Notes: a model not told the origin generated them from the sequence alone. A DNA stretch of 64,000 nucleotides from CAMDPA01 sp965223035 (GCA_965223035.1 OZ244980.1:3348001-3412000), one strand, 5' to 3'; positions 18,640-27,281 are shown, counted from the stretch's first letter. Numbers and translations: made by a program.

Positions 18640-18995
18640 ACGCGCCGGTCGCGATCGCGCCAGATGGATAGGGCGACCGCGACTGCCATTACGCGGACGC
18701 GGCCCCAATAGCGTGCTGGCGCCAGGCGCGTAGGGCAGGAAACATCAGTGCAGGCCCGAGATTGTCGGGGCGCCACGCACCAATACGACCGCACCGCAAC
18801 TCCAGAATGTGACAGCGCCTGCGGCGAACACCAACAAGATCGACGTTGGTGCTCGCCTTTCGCCGTCAAGATATCCGGTGTGGCGCCATTCCAGAAATAG
18901 AACGCCGCAAGGATGGCCCGCGCGTGCTTCACGTTATCGATCTTGTCGATCGACCACTCCAGCATGAAGGGCGGCAGGCTCAGCCGGATCAGCAA
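18640..18995 (-). pseudogene. Decayed DoxX-like membrane protein gene
   Basis: Pieces of one small membrane protein are spread over two frames on the minus strand. One frame gives the N-terminus (MLIRLSLPPFMLEWSIDKI and HARAILAAFYF, about 18860-18995). Another frame then gives ILLVFAAGAVTFWSCGAVVL ending in a stop near 18745. The first frame resumes a C-terminus (AVALSIWRDRDRRV). This order resembles DoxX-like inner-membrane proteins, but the assignment is from memory of the family pattern. At least two frame changes make it non-functional. It lies among decayed repeats, consistent with a region under no selection. Confidence 0.6.
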
Positions 18996-19068
18996 TGGCG
19001 ACAGTTACACATGACGGTCTTCGGCCATTGGGTGTCGTTTTGCGCGTCGCGACCATCGATGAGCGCAG

Positions 19069-20382
19069 CTATCCCATTAAACTCGGCAGGAACAACGTGA
19101 TCCAAGGCACCAACACCAGCAGCGCAAGGCGGAAAATGTCGGCGATCCAAAACGGCGTCACGCCCTTAAAGATGGTGCTGGTTTTCACGTCCGACAGCAT
19201 GGCGTTGAGCACAAAAACGTTCATGCCGATCGGTGGCGTGATGAGACTAATCTCAGTGACCACGACCACGATGATGCCAAACCAGATGAGGACCAACGCC
19301 GGTTCGACGTTCGGGAATACCAGATCGGAAACGATCGGATAGAACACCGGGACGGTCAGCAGGATCATCGCCAGGCTATCCATCACGCAGCCGAGCGCCA
19401 GATAGATCAACAAAATTGCGAACAGCACCGCCAGCGGCGGCAGGTTCATGTCCAAAATGGCACGCGACAGTATCTGCGGCATATCCGCGTAGTTGATGAA
19501 CTGGGCGAAAATGATCGCGCCGATCAGAACGGTGAACAGCATCGCCGTCGTCTGCACGGTCTCAACAAAGATCTCCAGGGTATTGCGGAGGGTCAGCTTG
19601 CCGCGCGCCAGGGCGATGAAAAAAGCACCGGTGGCACCGATACCGGCGGCTTCCGTCGGCGTGAAAATGCCACCGTAGATCCCACCGATGATCAGTATGA
19701 ATAACAAGATGACGGCCCAGGTGTTCTTCAGCGCGCTAAGACGCTCCGACCAGCTTGCGCGCGGGCCGGGTGGGCCGGTCTCAGGCCGTCGCCAAACGGT
19801 AAATTGCACCGCCGCCATGTAAAATAGGATGCCGAGGACGCCCGGCAGAATTCCCGCGATGAAAAGCTTGCCGATGTCGGTCTCGGTCATTACGCCATAC
19901 AGCACGAGGATCACGCTGGGCGGGATCAAGATCCCCAACGTGCCACCGGAGGCGATGGCGCCGGTGGCCAGCGAGTCGGCGTAGCCATATTTGCGCATTG
20001 AAGGAATGGTGACCCGCGCCATCGTCGCGGCAGTCGCGATCGAAGACCCGCAAACGGCGCTGAACCCGCCACACGCAACCACCGTGGCTTTGGCGAGCCC
20101 GCCTGGCCGATGACCGAGAAACGCATTGGATGCGGTGTAAAGCTCATCGGATAGTCCGGCGCGCGTGACAAAATTGCCCATCAGCACGAACAGCGGCACC
20201 ACCGATAAGGTGTAGGATACACCGGTGGAATAGGCCGTATCGGCGACCAGAACCCCGGCGGCCTGCCAGTTCAACAGCAAGCCAATTCCGGCGAACCCGA
20301 CGATACCCATCGCAAGGGAAATGGGCACGCGCAAAAACACGAGCCCCAACAGCGCCGCGAAGCCAATCAGTGAAACCGTCAC
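19069..20382 (-). CDS. TRAP transporter large permease (DctM family)
   Basis: The 12-14-helix large membrane subunit of a tripartite ATP-independent periplasmic transporter, 437 residues, usual for DctM. It drives sodium- or proton-coupled uptake of organic acids. The N-terminus SLIGFAALLGLVFLRVPISL and the glycine-rich GGFSAVCGSSIATAATMARV block (about 108-127) are characteristic. The start is GTG at 20382, overlapping the DctQ stop by 4 bp. It is last in the dctP-dctQ-dctM operon (21943 to 19069). Confidence 0.96.
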   Translation of the reverse strand: MTVSLIGFAALLGLVFLRVPISLAMGIVGFAGIGLLLNWQAAGVLVADTAYSTGVSYTLSVVPLFVLMGNFVTRAGLSDELYTASNAFLGHRPGGLAKATVVACGGFSAVCGSSIATAATMARVTIPSMRKYGYADSLATGAIASGGTLGILIPPSVILVLYGVMTETDIGKLFIAGILPGVLGILFYMAAVQFTVWRRPETGPPGPRASWSERLSALKNTWAVILLFILIIGGIYGGIFTPTEAAGIGATGAFFIALARGKLTLRNTLEIFVETVQTTAMLFTVLIGAIIFAQFINYADMPQILSRAILDMNLPPLAVLFAILLIYLALGCVMDSLAMILLTVPVFYPIVSDLVFPNVEPALVLIWFGIIVVVVTEISLITPPIGMNVFVLNAMLSDVKTSTIFKGVTPFWIADIFRLALLVLVPWITLFLPSLMG

Positions 20383-20909
20383 GTGGAGTCCACCCGTGCT
20401 TTTTCCACGTCATTGGGCTTTGGCGCCGCTCCGGTGATGGCGATTGCAACGGCAATCAACGCAGCGATAAAAACCAGTCCAGCCATGATGAACGCGATCG
20501 GCGCCACCGGCCAGCGTAGGACTTGCGTGATCTCGCCAACGTCGACCAAATCCCGCGCCTTCAGCCAAAGCTGGTAGGTCAGATAGAACAGCACTGCCGC
20601 CCAAAGCAGATAAACCAGCCGATCACGAATGGCTTTGAAGGTGGCGCCGAAAAATGGATCTAGCAAATCGACGGTAATATGACCGCCGCGCAAGGTAATG
20701 AGCGGAATGCCGATGAAAATCAGCGTCGCCAGCATGAACTCCGTCACCTCGAAGGCGCCGACGATCGAGCGATTGAACAGATATCTGCCGATCACGTCGA
20801 AAAACGTCAGCGCCATCATCGCGAACAGCAATCCGGCGCCGACAAATTCTAGGATGCGGGGCAGAACAGATGAGAGCCTCCGCATCCCCGAAGCCTCCGG
20901 CTCGCTCAC
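20379..20909 (-). CDS. TRAP transporter small permease (DctQ family)
   Basis: The 4-helix small membrane subunit, 176 residues. Membrane segments are near 18-38 (EFVGAGLLFAMMALTFFDVI), 58-78 (FMLATLIFIGIPLITLRGGH), 99-115 and 136-155. The NRSIVGAFEVTEF motif between the first two helices is typical of DctQ. It overlaps DctP upstream and DctM downstream by 4 bp each, which indicates tight translational coupling. Confidence 0.95.
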   Translation of the reverse strand: MSEPEASGMRRLSSVLPRILEFVGAGLLFAMMALTFFDVIGRYLFNRSIVGAFEVTEFMLATLIFIGIPLITLRGGHITVDLLDPFFGATFKAIRDRLVYLLWAAVLFYLTYQLWLKARDLVDVGEITQVLRWPVAPIAFIMAGLVFIAALIAVAIAITGAAPKPNDVEKARVDST

Positions 20910-21943
20910 TTGCCGGCCTCGAGCTTTTTGATCTCGGCACGCAAATCAGCCATCACTTGCTTGCCGTCAATGCCGAGCTTGGCAACCGATTTGACCCAGT
21001 TCCCTTCGACGTCGCCGACGCGCTGTTTGATTTCTGCGACCATCTCCGGTGACGCGGTATGCACCTGGCCGCCCGCCTCCTTAAGATCGGCCAGTGACTT
21101 GGCATCACGCTTATCCCAGGCCTTGCCGGCCATGCGCGCAAAGGCCTCGCCGGACAGGCGATCGATGATCTGTTGATCCTTGTTGGGCAACGCGTTGAAC
21201 TTGGCTTGGTTCATGATGATGAAAAAGCTGGTGTTGTAGAGCGCGCCGGGGATCATCGTGACGTGCTTGACGATCTTTTCTAGGCGGAAGCCGTTGATGC
21301 CCTCCGGCGGAAAAAACACGCCATCGGCAACGCCGCGCGACAACAGCTCATAGACTTGGGGCGCCGGCTTGAACATCGGCACCACCTTAAGCCGCTTGGC
21401 TAGCTCGTGCACGACGCCGCCGCCGATCCGCATCTTCATGTTCTCAAGCGTGGCGACCGAATCGATGTGGCCCTTAGTGCTCATCAATGAGCCGGGGCCG
21501 TGAGTGAACACGGTGATAACCTTCACCCCCTTGTGCTCGTTCACCTTCTCGAAATGCTTTTTATAGATGCGCCAATAGGCGACGGATGTGGCCGATGACT
21601 TGTCGCCCAAAAACGGCATCTCGACGGCCTGTGTCAGCAGGAACCGGCCTGGCGTATAGCCGTGCACGCCGAATGCGAGATCGGCCAGCCCCTTGCGGAC
21701 CACGTCAAAGTGGGCCGGTGGTTTGCCGACAGCTTTCGACAACAGCTTGATCTTAACCCGGCCCTCAGTCTCCTTTTCAACCTGCGCGGCCCACGGCAAC
21801 ACCATATCAGAGATGATGACATGACGCGGTGGGACCCAGGATGAGAAGGACAAGGTGGTCTGCGCAGCAACCGACGGCGCAAAGGCCAGGCCGAATGCGC
21901 CACTGGCCACGGCGGCCAAACCGAAACGAGATGCGTTACCCAT
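20906..21943 (-). CDS. TRAP transporter substrate-binding protein (DctP family)
   Basis: A periplasmic binding protein of 345 residues with a signal peptide (about 1-27, ending SVAAQ). The start is the ATG at 21943 with GGGAGGAAC 7 bp upstream. The mature start TTLSFSSWVPPRHVIISDMV and the RIGGGVVHELAKRLKVVPM region (with the Arg that normally binds a carboxylate, about residue 163) fit TRAP binding proteins. It is first in the operon. Likely ligands are carboxylic acids; the exact ligand is unknown. Confidence 0.95.
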   Translation of the reverse strand: MGNASRFGLAAVASGAFGLAFAPSVAAQTTLSFSSWVPPRHVIISDMVLPWAAQVEKETEGRVKIKLLSKAVGKPPAHFDVVRKGLADLAFGVHGYTPGRFLLTQAVEMPFLGDKSSATSVAYWRIYKKHFEKVNEHKGVKVITVFTHGPGSLMSTKGHIDSVATLENMKMRIGGGVVHELAKRLKVVPMFKPAPQVYELLSRGVADGVFFPPEGINGFRLEKIVKHVTMIPGALYNTSFFIIMNQAKFNALPNKDQQIIDRLSGEAFARMAGKAWDKRDAKSLADLKEAGGQVHTASPEMVAEIKQRVGDVEGNWVKSVAKLGIDGKQVMADLRAEIKKLEAGK

Positions 21944-22270
21944 TGTGTTCCTCCCAATTGTGCTCGACCGATTACTGACGAGGGTTCACTTGACGATGCC
22001 AGCGGCGAGCCGCGTTACGGTTGCGGCTTGATATCGCACGGCGGGCGCGACCGCGCAAACGCCAAACGGCGAGGATCTGCACGGGCTGTCGTCGAGGTGT
22101 GACCATCGCCAGCCGCGACGCCTGGTGGCGAGCCCCGTTACGGCCGATCGGCATCCAGATCCGCACGCCATACCTAGAGCATTATCATTCTTGTTGGAAT
22201 CTTCGCGGGGGATTCCCAAGGGCGTGCGAATATGATTCACACTGCATGCCGGAGGTGGAGGCCGGCATGC

Positions 22271-22645
22271 ATGGCACGACCTTATTCCGATGATCTGCGC
22301 GAACGTGTGATTGATGCCTTGAATTCAGGGTTGAGCTGCCGCGCCGTGGCCGATCGCTTCGGTGTCAGCGTTTCAGCGGTTGTCAAGTGGTCGCAACGCT
22401 TCCGTGCGACGGGCAGCGTTTCTGCGCGGCGGATGGGCGGGCACCGTCCATTCGCGCTGGCAGCTGAACGCGATTGGTTGCTCGATCGCATCAACGCTGA
22501 GACAGATGTTTCTCTGCGTGGCCTGCAATCTGAACTTGCCGAACGCGGCATCATCGTGAGCTATGGTGCGGTCTGGAATTTCGTCCATCGCGAAGGCTTG
22601 AGCCATAAAAAAAACCGTGGTCGCAGCCGAACGAGACCGGCCTGA
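22271..22645 (+). CDS. IS630-family transposase, N-terminal part (orfA)
   Basis: About 124 residues with the N-terminal helix-turn-helix of IS630 transposases: YSDDLRERVIDALNSGLSCR then VADRFGVSVSAVVKWSQRF, and a second winged region (LRGLQSELAERGIIVSYGAV). The frame is lost at an A8 run (22607-22614). Homologous single-ORF transposases continue HKKT...AAERDRPDVARRR, which here is in the frame of the next ORF. A +1 shift, or transcriptional slippage that removes one A, would fuse the two. Confidence 0.9.
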   Translation: MARPYSDDLRERVIDALNSGLSCRAVADRFGVSVSAVVKWSQRFRATGSVSARRMGGHRPFALAAERDWLLDRINAETDVSLRGLQSELAERGIIVSYGAVWNFVHREGLSHKKNRGRSRTRPA

Positions 22646-23213
22646 CGTCGCACGTCGACGGGCACGCTGGATCAAATATCAAGCGCACATCGACCCGCAC
22701 CGGCTGGTTTTCCTTGACGAGACCTGGACGAAAACGAACATGGCGCCGCTCAGAGGCTGGGCGCCGCGCGGCCAACGCCTGATCGACAAGGTCCCTCACG
22801 GACGCTGGCGCACACTGACATTCCTTGCTGCTCTGCGGATCGACAGGATCGATGCACCCTGCGTGCTCGATGGTCCGATCAACGGCATCAGTTTCCTGGC
22901 CTATGTCGAGCAGTTCCTGGTGCCGACGCTATCACCTGGCGACATCGTCATCATGGACAATCTCGGCTCGCACAAAGGCAAGGCCGTCCGCCGCGCCATC
23001 AAGAATGCACGTGCTCATCGCCTGTTCCTGCCGCCTTACTCGCCGGATCTCAATCCGATCGAGCAAGTTTTTTCAAAGCTCAAGCATCTGATCCGCAAGG
23101 CGCGCGAACGCACAGTCGACGACCTTTGGCACCGGATCGGCGATTTGCTGAGCCAATTCACCCGCGACGAGCTCGCAAACTACTTCGCAAACTCAGGTTA
23201 TGCTTCCATCTAA
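22617..23213 (+). CDS. IS630-family transposase, catalytic part (orfB)
   Basis: About 198 residues containing the DDE nuclease domain. The first Asp is in LVFLDETWTKTNM, the second in DIVIMDNLGSHKG and the Glu in SPDLNPIEQVFSKLK, all in expected order and spacing. The apparent GTG start at 22617 is probably not used on its own; the domain likely needs to be fused to orfA through a frameshift at the A8 run. All catalytic residues are intact, so the element may still be active. Confidence 0.92.
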   Translation: MVAAERDRPDVARRRARWIKYQAHIDPHRLVFLDETWTKTNMAPLRGWAPRGQRLIDKVPHGRWRTLTFLAALRIDRIDAPCVLDGPINGISFLAYVEQFLVPTLSPGDIVIMDNLGSHKGKAVRRAIKNARAHRLFLPPYSPDLNPIEQVFSKLKHLIRKARERTVDDLWHRIGDLLSQFTRDELANYFANSGYASI

Positions 23214-23225
23214 AGTGATCATGCT

Positions 23226-23379
23226 CTAGATCATCGCGCCTTAAATCGGAACCGCAACGCCGATTCCAATTGCGCCGGTTCCGATTTTAGGCGCAAAGAT
23301 GATCGCTGTTAAAGTGGTGAGCAACTTTCTGCCTTTGATCGGGATCGTTCCGATTCCGATTAAGGGCAGGTTGCTCTAG
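23226..23379 (+). repeat. R-family palindromic repeat, copy 6 (full length, 154 bp)
   Basis: CTAG at 23226 (shared with the IS630 element) and at 23376. Same arrangement as copy 1, with the long loop AACGCCGATTCCAATTGCGC in the first hairpin. Confidence 0.95.
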
Positions 23380-23404
23380 GGGCCGTGCCTGCGCGGGCAC
23401 CGCT

Positions 23405-24988
23405 TCAGCGAAACGGCGGCTCGTCGAATGAGCGCAGCTTGCGTGAATGCAGCGTCTCGCGGCGCTGCTTTAACAGGTCGATGGCCGCCAGCCCGATCTG
23501 CAGGTGTTGCGCCACGGCGGTCTCGTAGAACGCATTGGCCGCACCCGGCAGCTTGATCTCGCCGTGTAACGGCTTGTCGGACACGCACAGTAACGTGCCG
23601 TAGGGCACGCGAAGCCGGAAACCCTGGGCCGCGACGGTTCCGCTTTCCATGTCGACGGCGATCGCACGAGACAGATTGATGCGGCGGCGCTCTTGCGAAA
23701 AGCGCAGCTCCCAATTGCGGTCGACGTTGGTCACCACGGTGCCGGTCCGCAGCCGTTGCTTGAGTGCCTCGCCGTGTTGGCCGGTGACATGGGCGGCCGC
23801 GTCCTGGAGCGCCACCTGTACCTCAGCCAGCGCCGGGATCGGCACATCGGGCGGCACCAGCGAGTCGAGTATCCGATCCTGTCGCAAATAGGCGTGCGCC
23901 AGCACATAATCCCCGATCGATTGGCTCTCCCGCAGCCCACCGCAGTGACCGATCATCAGCCAACAGTTCGGTCGGAGCACGGCCAGGTGGTCGGTCATAT
24001 TCTTGGCGTTGGAGGGTCCAACCCCGATGTTGATCAGGCTCAGCCCGTCGCCGTCACCGTTGGTGAGATGATAGGCCGGCATCTGATAGCGGTGCCACTG
24101 GGAGCCGGCGACCAAGGCTTGCGCCTGTTCTGGGCTATGGTCGGCGCCGACCTTGACGTTGCCGGGTAGCACCAGCTGCTTATAGCCGGTGTCACCGCTC
24201 AATTGCTCGAGCGCCCAGCCGACGAATTGGTCAACATAGCGGTGGTAGTTGGTCAGCAAGATCCAGCGCTGCGCATGGCGCCAATCACTGCCGGTGTAGT
24301 GCACCAAGCGCCGCAGCGAGAAATCGATGCGGGCAGCATCGAACAGCGCCAGCGGATGCGGTCGGCCGCTGGCCGGTTGCCACGCGCTGTCGGCGACCTC
24401 ATCACCGACGTCGGCCAAGTGCGGTGTCGGAAAGTGTCGCGCCAGCTCGCCCGCCGACACGCCGGCGCTGGCGACCTCCTCGGCGCGCTCCAAGACGTAA
24501 GGGTAGGCGATCTCCTGCTCGCCCACGCCGACTTCAATGGCGGCCCCGAACTCCGAATGCATCGGCACCAACTGTTCCAGCAGATAGCTGCGGAAGCGCG
24601 CCGGATGGGTGATCGTCGTCTCGTAAGTGCCCGGCACCTGCAGCTTGGCAAAGGCTCGTCGCGTGAGCGGCCGCGGCAACTCCTGGTGGCGATATATCAC
24701 CCGCAATACCGGGTAGCGAAAGGCTGCGCGCTGCTCCGCGCTGGGTGGCTGACGGGTGGCCAAGTAGCGATCCAGTGCCTCGCTCAGGGCTGCGGTCGCC
24801 TTGCCATACAGCACGTCGAGGCGCTCCACCGCGACCTCCGGCGTCAGGCGTTTGTGCTGGGATGATCGATGGTTCGGTTTGCTCGGCAACGCATTTGACC
24901 TAAGCAATTGGCTGATCCGCACGCCGCCGGCAGGCGGTCGGGTGGACCATGCTAGCATCTGCCGCGGGTTTGAGGCGAGCCCGCACAA
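23405..24988 (-). CDS. amn: AMP nucleosidase
   Basis: Cytosolic enzyme that hydrolyses AMP to adenine and ribose 5-phosphate, part of purine salvage. The longest frame is 527 residues, against about 480-490 for the family. Recognisable family sequence begins with LTPEVAVERLDVLYGKA (about residue 48), so the true start is probably downstream of 24988, perhaps the ATG at 24958 or a non-ATG start. Conserved blocks include ITHPARFRSYLLEQLVPMHS, then a nucleoside phosphorylase-like core (SLINIGVGPSNAKNMTDHLA and LMIGHCGGLRESQSIGDYVL) and a C-terminal AVDMESGTVAAQGFR, with the Glu that contacts ribose. The 3' side faces R copy 6. Confidence 0.93.
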   Translation of the reverse strand: MCGLASNPRQMLAWSTRPPAGGVRISQLLRSNALPSKPNHRSSQHKRLTPEVAVERLDVLYGKATAALSEALDRYLATRQPPSAEQRAAFRYPVLRVIYRHQELPRPLTRRAFAKLQVPGTYETTITHPARFRSYLLEQLVPMHSEFGAAIEVGVGEQEIAYPYVLERAEEVASAGVSAGELARHFPTPHLADVGDEVADSAWQPASGRPHPLALFDAARIDFSLRRLVHYTGSDWRHAQRWILLTNYHRYVDQFVGWALEQLSGDTGYKQLVLPGNVKVGADHSPEQAQALVAGSQWHRYQMPAYHLTNGDGDGLSLINIGVGPSNAKNMTDHLAVLRPNCWLMIGHCGGLRESQSIGDYVLAHAYLRQDRILDSLVPPDVPIPALAEVQVALQDAAAHVTGQHGEALKQRLRTGTVVTNVDRNWELRFSQERRRINLSRAIAVDMESGTVAAQGFRLRVPYGTLLCVSDKPLHGEIKLPGAANAFYETAVAQHLQIGLAAIDLLKQRRETLHSRKLRSFDEPPFR

Positions 24989-25239
24989 CCAGTGATCACC
25001 GCCGACGTTGACGGGATCCTACTCGACGCCGCAAAACATGCGCCGAGCCACGACCGATGCGGGACATGTTCTGGATCGAACGCCCGGTTCCGGGCGCAGG
25101 TCGCCAAGCGTTCGTGACACCGGAACACAAACAAATGGTTGGCCAGGGCTCCGGGTTGACGCTTGGGTCCCAAGGTTGGGATCGCAGCCCTCGGCGCCAT
25201 ATCCGATTGAGCTGAGACGGTTCGCGAGGAGGTAAAGCG

Positions 25240-26058
25240 ATGCCCGACAACGACGGTCCCGTAACCATACCCGCCCTGCAGCAGATGAAGCGCGCGGGCC
25301 AGAAGAGTGCTGGTGTCGTGGCGTGGGACTTTCAACTGGCGCAGATCGCGGACCGGGCCGGCGTCGACTTCATCGTGGTCGGTGATTCGGTCGGCGTCAA
25401 TTTGTGGGGCCAAGCCAACCCTTTGGAGGTGACTGTCGACGAAATCTTGATCTGCTGCAAGGCTGTGCGCCGCGGGGTGAAGCGCGCGCTGGTGATCTGC
25501 GACATCCCGTTCGGACCCTTGCAGGAAGGTGCCGACAGCGTGATCAAGGTGGCCGTCCGATTGGTTAAGGAGGGCGGGGCGGACATGCTCAAACTGGATG
25601 CGGCGGCCGACTTCCCCGAAGCCGTCACGGCTTTGACGCGGGCTGGCATTCCCGTGTTCGCACAGTTCGGCCTGACGCCGCAGACCGCCCTGCGATGGGG
25701 CATTCCCTACAGCGCCCAGAATGCCCCCGACGCGGAGGCGTCCGCAGACATGACGGCGCGGCTCGTTGAGGAGGCCAAAGTGCTGGAGCAAGCCGGCGCG
25801 GCCGCGCTCGACTTCACCAATTCCGGGCCGGTGGCCGGGCCAGCGGTCGTCGCCGCGGTGCAGATCCCGGTGATCGGCGGATTTGGCGGCGGGCCCTGGC
25901 TCGATGGCCGGGTGCGCTTGGCGCATACCGCGCTCGGCTATGGCGCCAAGTGGATCGATGCGACGGCCGACACCTACACCAACACGGCAAAGGCTGCGCT
26001 CGGAGCTTTTCAAGCCCTGATCGCCGACGTCCGCGCCGGGCGACAAATCAAAGGCTAA
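25240..26058 (+). CDS. PanB-like protein (ketopantoate hydroxymethyltransferase family), diverged active site
   Basis: A (beta/alpha)8 enzyme of the ketopantoate hydroxymethyltransferase family, 272 residues. The ATG at 25240 has a strong GAGGAGGTAAAG site. Metal-binding motifs VVGDSVGVN (about 45) and CDIPFGPLQEG (about 87) are conserved. But the usual VKLEGG motif is LKLDAA (about 113-118), and the catalytic Glu after the next strand appears as Asp in ALDFTNSGP. The IGIGAG block is also altered (IGGFGGG). A canonical ketopantoate reaction is therefore doubtful; a retro-aldol or related reaction on another oxoacid is possible. The stop TAA is formed by the CTAA edge of R copy 7. It is separate from the catabolic genes that follow but on the same strand as the first of them. 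Confidence 0.85.
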   Translation: MPDNDGPVTIPALQQMKRAGQKSAGVVAWDFQLAQIADRAGVDFIVVGDSVGVNLWGQANPLEVTVDEILICCKAVRRGVKRALVICDIPFGPLQEGADSVIKVAVRLVKEGGADMLKLDAAADFPEAVTALTRAGIPVFAQFGLTPQTALRWGIPYSAQNAPDAEASADMTARLVEEAKVLEQAGAAALDFTNSGPVAGPAVVAAVQIPVIGGFGGGPWLDGRVRLAHTALGYGAKWIDATADTYTNTAKAALGAFQALIADVRAGRQIKG

Positions 26059-26209
26059 ATCATCGTGCCATAAATTGGAAGCGCAACAAAGTGGAGCCGC
26101 AACGCCGTTTCCCATTTCAGGCTCAATGCGGATCGCTCTTAAAGTGGTGAGCAACTTTCTGCCTTTAATCGGGATCGTTCCGATTCCGATTAAAGGCAGG
26201 TTGCTCTAG
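26055..26209 (+). repeat. R-family palindromic repeat, copy 7 (155 bp, left half decayed)
   Basis: CTAA at 26055-26058 holds the PanB-like gene's stop; CTAG at 26206 closes it. The second hairpin (CTGCCTTTAATCGG with CCGATTAAAGGCAG) is intact, while the first is diverged (CGTGCCATAAATTGGAAGCG). Confidence 0.9.
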
Positions 26210-26231
26210 CGTTGCAGAGCGCGCTGTTACC

Positions 26232-26332
26232 ACCGGTGCCCCACCCCGCCCACCAATGGCACGCTGATGTGGGTGGCCAGGAGAAGCGGGCCAGCTAAGC
26301 TGATCCGCCTTAGGCGGACATGACCAAAATGG
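26232..26332 (+). repeat. S-family repeat, copy f
   Basis: Follows R copy 7. GGTGCCCCACCCCGCCCACC, then AATGGCACGCTGATGTGGG, TGGCCAGGAGAAGCGGGCC and finally the hairpin TCCGCCTTAGGCGGACATGA just upstream of the hydrolase gene. Confidence 0.8.
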
Positions 26333-26344
26333 GGAGGGCCTCGG

Positions 26345-27199
26345 ATGCCGACGGCTGTGATCGATGGTTTGACAACACGCTATCAGCTGGTCGGCTCGGG
26401 CCCGCCTCTGCTGATGTACGCGCCGGCCGGATTTGACGCCACCTTGGAGAAATGGACGACGCAGGGTGTCTACGCCCGGACCGCGATGATGCAGCAGCTG
26501 TCGAACACGTACACCTGCGTCGTGTTCGACCGGCGCGAGTGCGGCCAGTCCGGCGGCCGGCTGGAGCGCGTGACCTGGGCGCATTATGCAGCTCAGGGCC
26601 TAGGGTTGCTCAACCATCTGGGGATTGAGCAGGCGCACGTGATGGGCGGCTGCATGGGTTGCGGCCCGGCGGCGGCGCTGGCCGTCGCCGAACCGCAACG
26701 CGTGAGGAGCATGGTGCTTTATTGGCCGGTCGGCGGCGCCCGATACCGGCTGGGCAACCACCAAAGGTTCGCAACCCACATCGGCTTCGTGAAGGCGCAG
26801 GGGCTGGCCGGCGTGGTCAACCTGGTCGGCCGAGATGGCAAAGCGTTCGGCGCCGATCCCCGGGTCGGTCCGTGGGCATCGGTCATCAAGCAAGACGCCG
26901 CTTTCACCGAGCGCTTTATGGCACAGGACGTCGACAGCTACTTGCACCTGGTCGCCGCCATGGCGCGGACCCTGTTCGATCGTGACACCGCCCCGGGCGC
27001 GGAACCGGAGGACTTAATGAGGCTCGAGATCCCAGCCTTGATCGTACCGGGCCGGGATGCGGCACACGCCACGTCGGCGGCACGCTATCTGGAGGAGTGC
27101 CTGCCGCGCGCCGATTATTGGGATATCGCGCCTGCGGATCAAACCGAGGCGAACGTGCCGGCGCGGCTGCTTGGCTTCCTGGCCGAAACCGGCGGGTGA
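26345..27199 (+). CDS. Alpha/beta hydrolase with a Cys in the nucleophile position
   Basis: A 284-residue alpha/beta hydrolase-fold protein. The oxyanion/strand pattern GPPLLMYAPAGFDATLEKW and FDRRECGQSGG fits the fold. The nucleophile elbow reads MGGCMGCGP (about residue 101), giving G-x-C-x-G where most members have G-x-S-x-G; dienelactone hydrolases are known examples of a Cys nucleophile. The acid loop VPGRDAAHATSAARYLEE follows. Where the catalytic His normally sits near the C-terminus, I see PADQTEANVPARL with no His, though His in DAAHAT could be relevant. It may be a thiol hydrolase with unusual chemistry or a catalytically altered protein. Its neighbours suggest aromatic or ring-cleavage metabolism. 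Confidence 0.82.
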   Translation: MPTAVIDGLTTRYQLVGSGPPLLMYAPAGFDATLEKWTTQGVYARTAMMQQLSNTYTCVVFDRRECGQSGGRLERVTWAHYAAQGLGLLNHLGIEQAHVMGGCMGCGPAAALAVAEPQRVRSMVLYWPVGGARYRLGNHQRFATHIGFVKAQGLAGVVNLVGRDGKAFGADPRVGPWASVIKQDAAFTERFMAQDVDSYLHLVAAMARTLFDRDTAPGAEPEDLMRLEIPALIVPGRDAAHATSAARYLEECLPRADYWDIAPADQTEANVPARLLGFLAETGG

Positions 27200-27218
27200 G
27201 CGCAGCCGTTGCACCGCC

Positions 27219-27281
27219 CTCGCGCGTTTCACAGTGAGCTGGAGGGTTCAGCGCTTCCGCCTTAGGCGGACATGGCCTAAC
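27219..27281 (+). repeat. S-family repeat, copy g (short)
   Basis: GCGTTTCACAGTGAGCTGG directly followed by GCGCTTCCGCCTTAGGCGGA, so the GC-rich central hairpin is missing. The right edge CCTAA contains the TAG stop of the minus-strand decarboxylase-like gene (27277-27279). Confidence 0.75.

Larger units (their letters stand above)
22174..23229 (+). mobile_element. IS630-family insertion sequence, flanked by CTAG
   Basis: The element proper runs from about 22177 to 23226 (about 1050 bp). Its terminal inverted repeats are GAGCATTATCATTCTTG on the left and, read on the minus strand from the right, GAGCATGATCACTTTAG. TA at 22175 and 23227 is the target duplication, giving CTAG on each side. IS630-family members are known to use TA targets, several with a CTAG preference. 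The right CTAG (23226-23229) is also the left edge of R copy 6. It carries a transposase split by a frameshift. Confidence 0.93.
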
